A stretch of 64,000 nucleotides of DNA from positions 1,132,001-1,196,000 of the forward strand of contig NC_061781.1 in NCBI RefSeq assembly GCF_022458985.1. Direction: 5' to 3'. The notes below the pieces were generated by a model. That model ran no database searches. It saw nothing but the letters and a program-made list of their open reading frames with translations, and had not been told where the DNA came from. The DNA is from Mugil cephalus. Its lineage: Eukaryota; Chordata; Actinopteri; Mugiliformes; Mugilidae. Shown piece by piece: positions 1 to 11,400 of this stretch. How positions within the stretch are numbered: the stretch's first letter is position 1; every line of letters begins with the position of its first letter. Made by a program: the position numbers and the translations under genes.

Positions 1-1531
1 GCCATATCGCTATACAGACTGTATATAAACAGTCGTGCATGCGCATTGCACATCAAGATTCCCCAATTGCTGCAATTTCCTGAACATGACGTAGTTCTAA
101 GTCGCCTGTGCATTTCCACAAATAATTGTGTAACAACACATTTGATTTGTTTGAAAAAAAAAATAAAAATAAGAAAATCTCTGCCTTTTAGAGATCGGTC
201 TCGGGGAGACCATCAGGAAGACTGAACTTATGGATGATGACCAAAACTTTACTCCGTTCTGAGCTGCTTGCAGCCCTGGAGCTTCTATGACAGTCTAACA
301 GGCCGTCCATTGACAAAATCAGAATGCAATAGGCAGGTACATCAACATCATTGTGTAAATTAGTGGGACAACGCAGGAAGCCTTTTCACACTGAAAGCCG
401 AGTCGAACCGAGCCATTCAAATCCCGGGTCAACCCGGAATTTTGTGAGAGGGGCTATAGTTTCATGTTGTTGTCAAGATGTGTCCTAATCTCCTGCTCTG
501 TGAAGGAAAGTGTGTTCCCCTCTTCACTGTGGAGCGATTTCTGGTCTAATAGCTAGCTACCAGAAACCAGTCGAGAACAAGAGGTATCCCTACTATGGCA
601 CAGAGCTGTGAATCTGGGTAGCTAACATGTGGAAAACAAACATAGCCAGACACACATTAACACATCTTTTATTGTGGATATTTAACGAGGTGGTAACAAT
701 TGAGGAAAACATTCACAGTCCATGCTAATGAGGGTCTCATTCACATATTTATAGTTTTAGGTTGAGCTATAAATATATAGCTCACCACAGAGGTATTTAT
801 AAAGGTATTTAAAACCATTAGTTGATTATTTTATACAGAAAAAGAACCCATATCTACGTGTTTTATTGTTATTTCTGTTTTATTGCTATTCATATTAGAG
901 AAATTGATGGATCAAGACTTGGATCCGCCGATACCCAAATAAAATGATCAGGTGAGAGGAAATCAAACCTCCATCGGGACATCCCTAGTGCTTAGTACAG
1001 CGTAGCACAGTTTTAATTGGTTATTACACTACAGCTAATCCTCGTCTTTGTTTGCTGTGTCCGTCACAAATCAGATGTTAACCCTTCGACTCACACACAA
1101 ACCATCTGCGACCCACGTCTGTTAGGTGACCAACACCCAACCACCTCTCCCACAGAAAACCATGGTAACCCTACTATGGGAGTATTGCACGAACCGGGAT
1201 AAAAATCAGGACAACAACATCCTCTTCAGTCAAAACCAAGTAACAATAAACTACGACCCTTGTTTCAGAGTTGGAGACTGAACTCAAGAGGAAGACAGTG
1301 ACCCAAAAAAAAAGGACGTTCTTGGACCACAAAGGATTGACCACAGGGAAGGCAATGAGTCTGGGAAGCAAGCTATTGCACTGTGGTCGAAGGGTTTAAC
1401 AGCAAAACTATGGGTGTGAAAAACCATTGGCAGTCATGGGGGAGGGGTGCAAGAAAAAAGGTGAGCCGTGAGAAAATTTGGAGGAAATGGGGAAGATGTA
1501 ACAATGACAAAAAAAAGAGAGCTAAATTTAC
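1..1531 (-). other. SF3B1 intron 4 (part)
   Basis: No SF3B1 exon 5 was found on the minus strand here, so this is the donor-side part of intron 4. The sequence is AT-rich. A dispersed repeat lies at 331-450 and is matched at 46630-46755. Small open frames here have no recognisable similarity. Confidence 0.75.
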
Positions 1532-4170
1532 CATCTGCGAAGGGGTCAAGACGCTCGGGCGAGATAATCATCCGTATGCGCCGGGCTTTGTATTCATCCT
1601 CACGCTCTACGATCTTCTGCGGACGATGCTCTGCAAATGGGTCATACTGCAAAACAAAGAGAGCGTGTAGCGTGTCAGTCAGAGCGTTTACATGCACAGC
1701 TTAATCGAGCTATGTTCAAGATTCGACTTTCTGACTACAGTCCTTGTCCCAGTTTACATGCAGTGGTAGATAATCAAATAACTGATGGGAACATGTTCTC
1801 CTCTAGGTGGCAATGTGTGTCTTTTCAGCAGTTTAATACCATGTTAATACGGCTCGCTTTCTGGTGGACCTATTACGTCATATAATGAACAAGAGTTGTT
1901 CATGTGGCAGACCAGCATTTCAAACAACAACCATAGGTGTAATAGTACATTTTTTAATCTCGTACATAATGTGTGTGCTACTTCTGGTGCATGCAAGATG
2001 CGTGCTATCGATCAGACGGTTCTTCTAGCGGCTCCGCTGACCGTCTTCTTCTGTGACTGGCTTTCTTGGACGTTTGTGTTCCGGGGTGTCAATCAGATAA
2101 TGAGAACTCCGATGTTAATCGGAGTAACGTGTTTACGTGCACTTAAGTTCTCCTGTTTTGTCCGATTAAGGCAACAATTTGTTTTTTTCACGTGCATGTA
2201 AACGCACTGAGGGTCTATAACTGAATGCTTTGAATGAAAACTGGTGCTTTTGACGTACTTGCTCGTCTGACTGGGGGATGGCATTGAGTATTGCCACCGG
2301 AGCATGGTACCCTGGTTTCTTCTGTCCCAACAGGCTAGTTGATGTGTCATCTTCATCGTCCTGAGAAAGGAAAAGAGAAAGTCTAGTTAAATCTCGCCTG
2401 ACTGGCAAGATTCTCCCAGGTCATATGCAGAGAACATGCAAAGGAGCATTCAAGCTCAACAGTGGAAATATGTAGTTTAAAAACCAACAGTGTATGCCTG
2501 AATAATCTAATACTTACATCCTCTTGTTCATTGGCGGCGATGGAGGTGACGTATCCAGCAAAGCGGCTGTCATTGCCTCCATAGATCTCTTGGTCGTAAA
2601 AGCCAGTGGAAACCAAACCAACTCCCTGCTCTCCCTCCTCCAGCAGAGAGGCCTTCATCCCCTGGATCTCCAGGATCTGGGCCTCAATGTCTGCAGGAAA
2701 ACAAAGAAAACAACCAGACAGGGTAAAGACACAAAATTCAATAACAAATTGTAGAACAATAATCAGCTGTGCTTTAAGACAAACTACAAGTAATCATTTG
2801 AACAAAAAACTACACCTTCAAACATGTGAACACAAAGCAGAAGAAGTAACTGGCACTTTGTCTACGGAGTATTTTACGCAATCGTAAGCGTATAGACTAC
2901 TGCGTCAAATTGAAGAAGAAGCTACAGCACAGACACTACACAGACCGTAGTGCTGTGACAGACGTGCACCTCCAAAGAAATATAAGCAAGCAAGGGAGAC
3001 GCAATCTGATGGGGAGATTTGGAGACAGTGCGTACGTTACTGTGTTTATGTGTCTCAGTACTATAAAAGGGCCTTTATCGTCCAGTTCATTGGGTATCTC
3101 TGAATGTATTCTAATATAACAGTTGTGCAACAAATATTGTTGTCATGGAGGTTCTGGTATTCAGCATCAGTGACAAGTGACTGTGTTGTTGAATCAGCTA
3201 GGTGCTGAATAGACATGTGTTCCTAACAATCCAGACGTTTTAATCTAAATAACAGAATCACTTTAATCTCATATGTAATGTGTGCGCTACACTACACTTT
3301 CTGTTCATTCCAGTTTAATGGAACCAAAAACTCCATCCTCCACAATGATAATCTGTTTCTACTTCAACTGAAGATGATTTGGAGCAGGCCTGTTTTAAAT
3401 GAATGTAATAGTTTTTACTAGTATACCTAATAATCTGGTGATTGTATTTCAAGTTTTATCTCAATATTAATTACAAAAACAAATCCCCACAATTATGAAA
3501 ATAATGAGGATTTCAGGTTTTGCTCACTTACTTACATATTTTTTAGTTTTTTAACTAAAAAAAAAAAAATAAATATATATATATACACACACATACCAAA
3601 CACACACACACATATATATATAAGTTCGCTCCTTTCCTTTAAAAACAGGTTGAGTGTCTAACTATGCCGGCTTCGGGCCGTTATTTGCTACCCACCACAT
3701 CCACTGCGTTGTAACGTGTGGCCTAGCAGTGTTTTTAAATAAAGATACTGCTAACTGGGTGAGTCATGCGACGTTAGCCTGTCAGCAGCCGAAATGAGCA
3801 AACATGCACATATAATTTTATAAAACAAAAACATCGAAGACATTCGTTGAGATTCCCTTAGTACACCGAGTATTGTGATAGAGTCACACTTAGATATAAA
3901 TCCACGGAACGCTAAAATATCATCGCTAGGTAGCATGCTAAAAGCTAGCACCAAGCGCCATTATGTAAAGCGTCCGCGTTGCGTCGTACGAGATCCGCCG
4001 TGGTATCGTTTTAAAACAACATATTAACACTATTAATCTGTGTCCAGACGGTGCAACCCGTTACCGCAACACGTAGCATGTCATTGATACAAAAAGTTTC
4101 GAGAAGCGTTTGGTATTTTCAGACTAATTTGTAATAATTTACCTTCGTGGGTCTTGGCGATCTTCGCCAT
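1532..4170 (-). CDS. sf3b1: SF3B1, splicing factor 3b subunit 1 (N-terminal exons, partial)
   Basis: Core subunit of the U2 snRNP SF3b complex in the nucleus; its HEAT repeats help recognise the intron branch point. Four coding exons are visible on the minus strand: 4143-4170, 2518-2690, 2259-2360 and 1532-1646, all with GT/AG borders. Exon 1 reads MAKIAKTHE. Exon 2 carries [20 protein letters not shown], exon 3 [14 protein letters not shown] and exon 4 [19 protein letters not shown] and [14 protein letters not shown]. These give codons 1-139 and match the vertebrate family closely. Joining phases are consistent (28, 173, 102 and 115 nt). The remaining ~1,160 codons, including all HEAT repeats and the U2AF-ligand motifs, lie beyond position 1. 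The start is the family's conserved MAKIAKTHE methionine. Upstream (4171-4260) is the presumed promoter side. Confidence 0.96.
1684..2205. mobile_element. Short inverted-repeat element (MITE-like) filling SF3B1 intron 3
   Basis: The ends are exact 14-bp inverted repeats: gcgtttacatgcac at 1684-1697 and gtgcatgtaaacgc at 2192-2205. A sub-terminal CGATTAA motif follows each end. The element takes up about 520 of the 612 bp of the intron (1647-2258). A partial relative of its left end lies at 12098-12165. No transposase is encoded, so it is a non-autonomous DNA element. The superfamily is not assignable by eye. Confidence 0.7.
2691..4142 (-). other. SF3B1 intron 1 with dispersed repeat and microsatellite
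   Basis: Intron between coding exons 1 and 2. Around 3070-3250 is a dispersed repeat shared with 61050-61330. At 3570-3625 there are mixed (TA)n and (CA)n runs. No exon-like sequence was seen. Confidence 0.7.
3562..3624. repeat. TA/CA compound microsatellite
   Basis: Interrupted runs of at, ac and at dinucleotides inside SF3B1 intron 1. Confidence 0.85.
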
Positions 4171-4299
4171 TTTGGTCGTGGTTGTTCGAGACTGACACCG
4201 GATGTTACTTAACACGGACTTCCGTCTCCTTCCAGCTGTCTTCTTCTGCTTCTTCTTCTTTGTTGTTTAACGGCAGTCGGCATCCTTAACGTTACATAC

Positions 4300-5200
4300 T
4301 GCCCTCTTCTGGACTTTATTTCTTTACTCCTTCCTCTTTATTATAATCTTTTTATTAACCCAGTTGAGACTAGATATCTCATAATGATTTTCATGTCCTC
4401 TGCACTTTTTCAGAAGGCCGTTTTGGTCCCCTGCAGTTTTTACCGTCCAAAAACAATGTTACGCTATGGCCCCCCCCCCACTTCTGAAATCAAAATTCGG
4501 TGTTTTCCTCCACCCATTCTATTGCTAGTAGTATTACACATATCTCCACTGCATATACACTTAAATGATCTGATGTTCTTTTAGACGTTGTGAGATGACA
4601 CCTGGGAACCACCACTGCTGCACCTGTTGCTCCTGTTACCTGCTCTTTGGACCCGTCTGTATATATGTGCGTTCGTACTGTCTCTGTACTTTTCCTCTAT
4701 ATAGTTCCTGCACTAAATCTGCTGTTTTATTTCCTTTTTTGATGTTCCATAGCTCTATATCTACACTTGTTTCGTGCATCATCCATTCTGGTATTGCTGA
4801 CCACAACACTATTGTGCTGAATTCTATTTGTTGTATTTTTAGCTGTTCAGCTATTCCCTCACTGACCCACCCAAAACTAGATTTTTGATCATTCCCCTTT
4901 TCCCAACACATCTCCAGAACTCTCTTTACCAGATGCTCTTTATTGTGCCCTTTTAAGTTTATCCACTAATTTGCCACCAGCTGCTTCCTTCTAAGCCATA
5001 ATGGACTGGAGCCGTTTTCAATGCTCCTATACAAGTTCTTAGTGCTCGAGCTTGAATAACATCAAGCTGTGAGAGAACTGACTTCGCTGCCGATCCATAT
5101 CCCACACAACCATATTCTATTCTTGATCTAATTAATGCTACATATATATATTTTGCCAGCTGTCCAGCATAATGCCTCTGACAAGCAGTATTACAGTGGT
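4300..5200 (-). mobile_element. Decayed non-LTR retrotransposon fragment with RNase H-like segment
   Basis: Minus-strand translation of 4636-4911 contains QELYRGKVQRQYERTYIQTG. This resembles the start of the RNase H domain of I/Jockey-type LINEs, where the usual text is YTDGSK. Minus-strand 4916-5170 reads like the end of the reverse-transcriptase region (SQLDVIQARALR, then IYVALIRSRIEYGC in the upstream direction). Stops and frameshifts show it is dead. It lies just upstream of SF3B1. The clade is inferred from motif style only. Confidence 0.6.
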
Positions 5201-5670
5201 ATATGATTATTTGTTATAATAATAAAAAACAATGCACATCAATGAACAATCGGTCATGTAAATATACCGGATTTATCTGAAGGCTAATTTCCATTCGTAG
5301 TCCTCATATTAAAAGACCGACAGACATACCATAAATAGCAGTTAATACAATACCATGTGTATGAGAAAAAGAAAAAGAAAGGAAACAAACAATAACTGTC
5401 AGCAGTTATACAATATATTTCAATGAAATTGAAGAAAGAAATAAGGGACTACAGTGGAGCGCTGTAAGAGAGAACTATTTAACATTTCATTCATGGGTAC
5501 TTATTTGCATGGAAGAGAGTAACCTATGTTACTGGTAAGACCACATCCCTTATGAGTGAAAACAAAGGAGAAGTTGTTGCATTGTGTATTGTTCTTTGAA
5601 CAAATTAAAAGACAAAACTCTGAGATTTTCTCTGTTACCCTCAAGAGAGAGGGACAAAAACCAAATGAAT
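5200..5670. other. Intergenic, nothing recognised
   Basis: AT-rich sequence between two LINE fragments. No open frame, repeat structure or RNA gene was recognised. Confidence 0.5.
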
Positions 5671-5674
5671 GTTT

Positions 5675-5860
5675 AGACTTAGACAGACTTTAATGATTCA
5701 CAAGGGAAATTACTTTGTCACCATAGCTTCGATTCACATAATAGTAAACACAAATAACACAAAAGATAAAACAAATAATCTACAATTAAATAAAGAATGT
5801 AATCAAAAAAAAATTACACAATTAGCATTAGGTCTATATACAAGTTGGCAAAAATAGTGT
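5675..5860 (-). mobile_element. 3' end of a Rex-like LINE (fragment)
   Basis: The minus strand of 5676-5720 reads ttcccttgtgaatcattaaa followed by gtctgtctaag. This matches the 3' tail of the LINE at 63640-63680 (ttcccttgtggatcattaaa). Only the 3' untranslated part is left. Confidence 0.6.
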
Positions 5861-6199
5861 CCGACGTTTTTGGCCGTTTGACCAGTTGCATAGCAACAGC
5901 AGCATCGTGTAGAATGGCGGCTCCTTATACTTGTGAGGGAGGGATGTAAACAACGGCTGCTCCACAGAACTCCAGCATTGATATAATAATTGTTTTTATT
6001 ATTATTATTATTAAATCACATCAAATACACCTCCCAGAGGTACAGCCAAATTTTAACACTGCAGCAGTTACAAGAGTGGTTTTATTTCAGTAAATAAATT
6101 TTATTAAATAAAGTATTGTAGAAGTATTATTAATGTGAAATATTCTAAGATCACCTATCACCCATAATATCCCTCACTCAATGTATCAAAGATATTAAT

Positions 6200-7135
6200 C
6201 AATGGATGTAAGAAAACATTTTACAACTAAACAAAGACAAAACATAAATAATCATCTTTGGTGCACAGGCTCAGAGACTGAAAATCGCAGAACATGTCAA
6301 CTCTCTCTCTCTCTTGATAGCAAAACTGAAGCAAGGAATCTGGGCGTAACTATCGACAGCAATCTAAATTTCAGAAGTCATATCAATCACATTACAAGAT
6401 CATCTTTTTATCATCTCAAAAATATCTCCAAAATGAGGGGCTTTCTGTCAAAATCAGTGAAAAAATTAGTCCACGCGGTTTATTCACTGGACTCCCTCAA
6501 GTATTCAGAGGTTACAACTAATTCAAAATGCAGCTGCACGTATTCTGACTGGTACCAAAAAATATCAACACATCACACCTGTTCTTAAATCTTTTCACTG
6601 GTTACCTGTTAGAAGAAGAATCAATTTCAAAATACTGCTCCTGGTTTATAAAGCACTACATGGTCTAGCACCTCAGTACATCACAGATATGCTCATCACT
6701 TACACCCCAGCAAGAACACTTCGGTCAACAGGCAGTGGCAATTTACTCATCCCTCGCACCAGATCCAAAGAAGGTGAAGCAGCTTTAAGTGTATATGCCC
6801 CCAAAAAATGTAACACCTTGCCTGACACAGTTAGACATGCCACATCAGTAGCCATCTTTAAAAACAGATTAAAAATCTTTTTTTCAACAGCAGTCTGCTG
6901 AGCTGTGTGTGTGTGGTTGTGTGAGTTGGTACGCATGAGTTTAAGTGTGTATGTGGTGAAAATGACATACAAATGACTGTTTACTTGCACCTATACCTTT
7001 CAATTGATTCCAAACTGATTTTTATGTAACTGTTTGTATTGTAACTATGTATACCTCTTGAGTAAAGCACATTGAGTCTGCCTTATGCATGAAATGCGCT
7101 TTATAAATAAAATTGAATTGAATTGAATTTAATTC
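6200..7135 (+). mobile_element. L2-type LINE, 3' fragment
   Basis: Plus-strand pieces in several frames resemble the C-terminal part of fish L2 reverse transcriptase: EARNLGVTIDSNLNFRSHI, then ITRSSFYHLKNISKMR, then further on HWLPVRRRINFKILLLVYKA-like text and LLIPRTRSKEGEAALSVYAP. Frame breaks at several points make it a pseudogene. It ends in a short ATTGA repeat (7108-7132), as L2 elements usually do. It lies between SF3B1 and COQ10B. Confidence 0.75.
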
Positions 7136-7297
7136 ATTAAATGTCTATAAACTCCCATCAATTCTTATATATACAACACGAGCTACTTTTTTAAGTCTGC
7201 TGATGAGGAAAAATAGATGGTGGGAAGAGTTTTCAAGATTATAAATTAGAGACAGAGACACATTGTTTCAAAAACTGAGGCCAGTAACTGAAACCTG

Positions 7298-8225
7298 TAG
7301 GGCTGGGCGTATCGATCTAAATATCGATAGTATCGATAGCAAGGCCGGCATTGGTATCGGATCGATACTAGCGTGCTGATTGTTACAGTTTTTTTGTCTG
7401 CGTCTAGCAAATTACTCGTCAAAGAGTTCATGTGAGTGCAGCTTCTCTCCAAATGTGTGTGCGGCAGGAGCTTCTCCATCCTCACCTGTAGTAAAAGGTG
7501 GATATGGACAGAGTTTAATACTCAAATCCTACCATCGCAGCGGTATCGCACAGCTAAAACTGGTGCGTTTATTGAAATGCAATTTTTATATTTATTATTA
7601 CATTCCCGCTTTTGTTTATGTATTTGCTCAACTGACTACTGTTACCGACTTTATTTTTCATTGTTGTTGTGTTGTTTACATTGTTATATTTATATTTTTG
7701 TTACATTGTTTCTTTTTCTTATTTTGCACTAATGACTGTTTTTCAATAAACAATCGTGTGCAGTTTTGTCAACAATGCAAACCACTGTGAGTTACGGTAA
7801 TTCAAAAACCGCGTACTTTAACAGATCACTAAAGATCCGCTCTGTTCTGAAGGGTTAAAACAAGGTTTGAACAAGGCGCTAATGAATACTGGTAAATTCA
7901 GGTAATTCAAACACACAAAACATCAGCCTGTCCTCGATTTTGCCTTTCGTGCTGGGCTGCACACACAATTTCTCAGCCGACGGCTAAAACAGTTATATGT
8001 AGTAAAAGGGGGATTATTTAAACTATGTACTGTTTTATACTGTTATTAGTTAAGAAAAACGGGCTTTTCGCCTAAATATGTGTTCTGTATTTTATCATAA
8101 TTATAATCAACTAATTAAAGGCAAAATTACGAAATTATTCAGTGAACGTTTCAAGAAAAGTATCGGTATCGGCGATTTACTTGGTATCGAATCGATACTA
8201 AAATCCCCAGTATCGCCCAGCCTTA
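7298..8225. mobile_element. hAT-type non-autonomous element with perfect 8-bp target duplication
   Basis: Terminal inverted repeats are tagggctgggcg at the left and cgcccagcctta at the right, followed inward on both sides by ATCGAT-rich text. Flanks are identical 8-bp duplications, gaaacctg at 7290-7297 and again at 8226-8233. An 8-bp duplication is the hAT signature. No intact transposase is visible. It ends about 210 bp before the COQ10B start codon, so it may overlap the promoter or 5' UTR. Confidence 0.85.
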
Positions 8226-8434
8226 GAAACCTGAGCCACATCTCGTGACTTGCGAGTTCATTTGCAAAGACGTCACCACGAAAGGCGGGACTGACCAATT
8301 AAAACAATAGGTGGAAATGGGTCGTCCAATGGCAGTTGAGGGGGCGTGGAGTCTGGGGGGCGTGGTCAGTCGTCAGGCTCAGGTGCCAGCCGAGTTGTCG
8401 TTGCAGAGAGAAGAAAGCTGTCAGAGAAAGGAAG

Positions 8435-11400
8435 ATGGCGAGAGGCAGTCGGAATCTGCGGAAAGTTGCCGAGTGTTTAAAGCAGTTACCATCGGTTACC
8501 GGCCGAGAAATACAGAGTAGAAACAACGTCAGGTAAAATAATCTTCGATGTGTTTAGAAGTGTCCACTGTAGGAGTTGTACACATAAGATAAAAACAAAC
8601 GGCTAGTCACAGTGTTGGTTGAAGTTACTCAGTTACCCTTGGCTTGAAAATAGTTTGGTTTTAGCTAACATGTCAAGGTTACTTGACACACATTTACGAT
8701 TTTAACTATTATTAGGAAACTACTAAGGCTGATAAACATGTTCACTACGTCTTTGTAACTGGTAACCTGTTGTGCAATACTACAAGTAAATTAAATTATA
8801 ACTGCACATTATATATATCATAATATTGAAAGATAACTTGAACGTAACTTAAACCCATGTATACTGTATACATGTAAGCACGTATAAACAAAAACCTAAT
8901 ATTTGTATTATCAATAAATCAATATTAATAAAATGGTAACGCATTGCTTGTCTAAAGCCAACAGTACTTGTAAAATTAATCTTTCTACCAATTGATTAAT
9001 CCACTAATTGTTGCAGATTCACTGTATGCAGATATTTAGTATTTTGTTTATTATTGTAATGTTAAAAGAATGAGGATGTATTAAATAATATGGATTTTAA
9101 TATGAGGCGTGTTTCAACTGCTACAGAAAAAAATACTAACCAAACTAATTCAACTCCTTGGTGCTCAGGTGATCTATATGACAGGTTACTCCATCACCAC
9201 ATAAAGCTCTGTCCAGTCGAGTATCCTGAATGTACAGTCGTCCAATGGAAAGACTTCAGAGAGAAAGTCTGAAGGGAGAAAGTCTGACTAGCTTCCAGGT
9301 TATATCTGTTTACATAGCATCCTCCAATTTTGAGTACTTATTACCGTCACATTTTCTTTGTTAAATATGTTAGTAAAGACAGATAGCTGATTAAAATGTA
9401 GTTATTGTGTAGGTCTTTAAAACAGTCGTGAATCATTAGAGAATGGACATGGGCCTTCTGAGGGTGTCCTGTGGTGTCTGACAACGAAGGCCTCATTAAC
9501 AACGTAACATGTTGTTAATGGGGCCTTTATCTCACAGATACTTGATCAGTTTGGGATCTAGTGAATTTTGAGGCCAGGTCAACACCTTGTGCTGTTCTTC
9601 ATGATTTTTTTTAGTTGTTCCTAAAATGTTTTTTTTGTGCTGGTGATGTCTGCTGTCATCAAGGAGTGTCATTACTATGGGGTGGGGGTGTCTGTTCTCG
9701 TCTAGGTGGGTGCCACATGTCTAAGTAACATCCAGATAAATGCCAGGTCCAAAAGTTTCCCAGAAGAACATTGAGTTGTCACAAAATTGCCAATGTTGTT
9801 TGCTTACTGTCAGTGTTCATAATTTTGTGGCTGATCCATGTATATAGATTTTGTCATAATTGGCATCCCCATCACACGTGGAGTAATCCTTGCGTGTTTT
9901 CTCTCAAGAGGATGCCGGAAACAACATTTATTATGAATTGGTATCGGATCTTCCAAAAATACAAAAGATTGATTTGAAGTTTGCAGAAGACATGCCCGTG
10001 GAATGAAGCCACAGGTGTTGCGGGTAAAATCCAGACACAATGGATCAGTCAAATTGTCAGACACATCCCTAAGCAGCAGACAATCACAGAGGCCCTGCAG
10101 CTGGAAGCAGCGCTCAAGTTGAGTTTCAGTTTGTACCCAGTCTAGATTAAAGGAGTCATCCCATTCATGGTGTCAGGGAGGATCTGGATCAAGCCCTGAT
10201 CCCACTGACTCGATTAATCACTCATTAGATCTAAGATGTAGAAAATGGTTCATATCACAATACATTATTTGACCTTTTAGCATCAGAAATAATAAGAAAT
10301 GTCTTCACTTAATCAAATTATTTTAATTGTCAATTAGTCTGCTTATCAGTTTCTCACTGCCTCCAAACATTGTTCACTTTCTAAGTGTAAATATCTCATA
10401 ACAAGTTGGAACAAGTTTACACTGTGGCTCAGGGAGGAATAAGAATGTTTGAACAGCCTCAAAGCTACTGAAAATTAAAGGAGTACAAATGTATATTAAA
10501 ATGTTAATGACATAATTTGTTCACATTACTACAAAGATTCAAAACATGTCATTTAAATGTCTGACACTTAACTCATTTCGATTAACTAATCAACCAATCC
10601 TCTGATAATGTGATATAGATCAACAGTTTGAACAGAGGATATCTAGTCTGGACTGTGTTTTTAAGAATATCTGGAATTCATTATGTTTCTTTTCTTATTT
10701 TTACCAGTTTTATTTTCATTCGAAGCCTAATTATTAACCTGATTCTGACGGTTTTTACCCTCCAGGGCAAACACAAAGTACAGTAGATGATGATTTAGGT
10801 TTCTGGTAGTAAGTACAAGTCCTTGACCTTGTTCTGTTCTGGTGTGTGAACGTCCGTGACTCGTTTTATTTGAATGACAAACTTTTGGCAGGTGTAGTAA
10901 GTTTCCATGTTGCAGCACGTCACCTTGTTCTCAGTTTACAGGTTTTACAGGATCATTACCCTTCGTCTGCATGTGGGGTTCCTGTCCCACTCCAAAAATG
11001 TTAAGGATTTTCTTAGTATAATCCAAATACTTCTCCGTATTTTCAGTTTAATGGAAACAACAGAACACAACAAGAATGGAAGCTCAAATATTAAAGGAAA
11101 CATTTAACAAATCTGCTTTAGACCAAGTTACAAGCAGCCTCCAGGTGGAAATTGTGAGCTTGTGGCTATAACCTGAGAAGACAAGAACACAAAATGCTTG
11201 TCGGGTAATGTCAGCTGTCCAGCCTGATTTATGACTGTATGTCACATCTACACTGGAGCCTATGTCATAGCTTGAAGTTCAGAAATGAGACATGTCCCTG
11301 TAGACCTCAACAGCTGTGATTGGTCTGAATTTAGATTAGGCTATTAAATAATTCAGCTTTAGTTTGGAGCAAAAGACAAAAAAATTGCATTTTAATTGGG

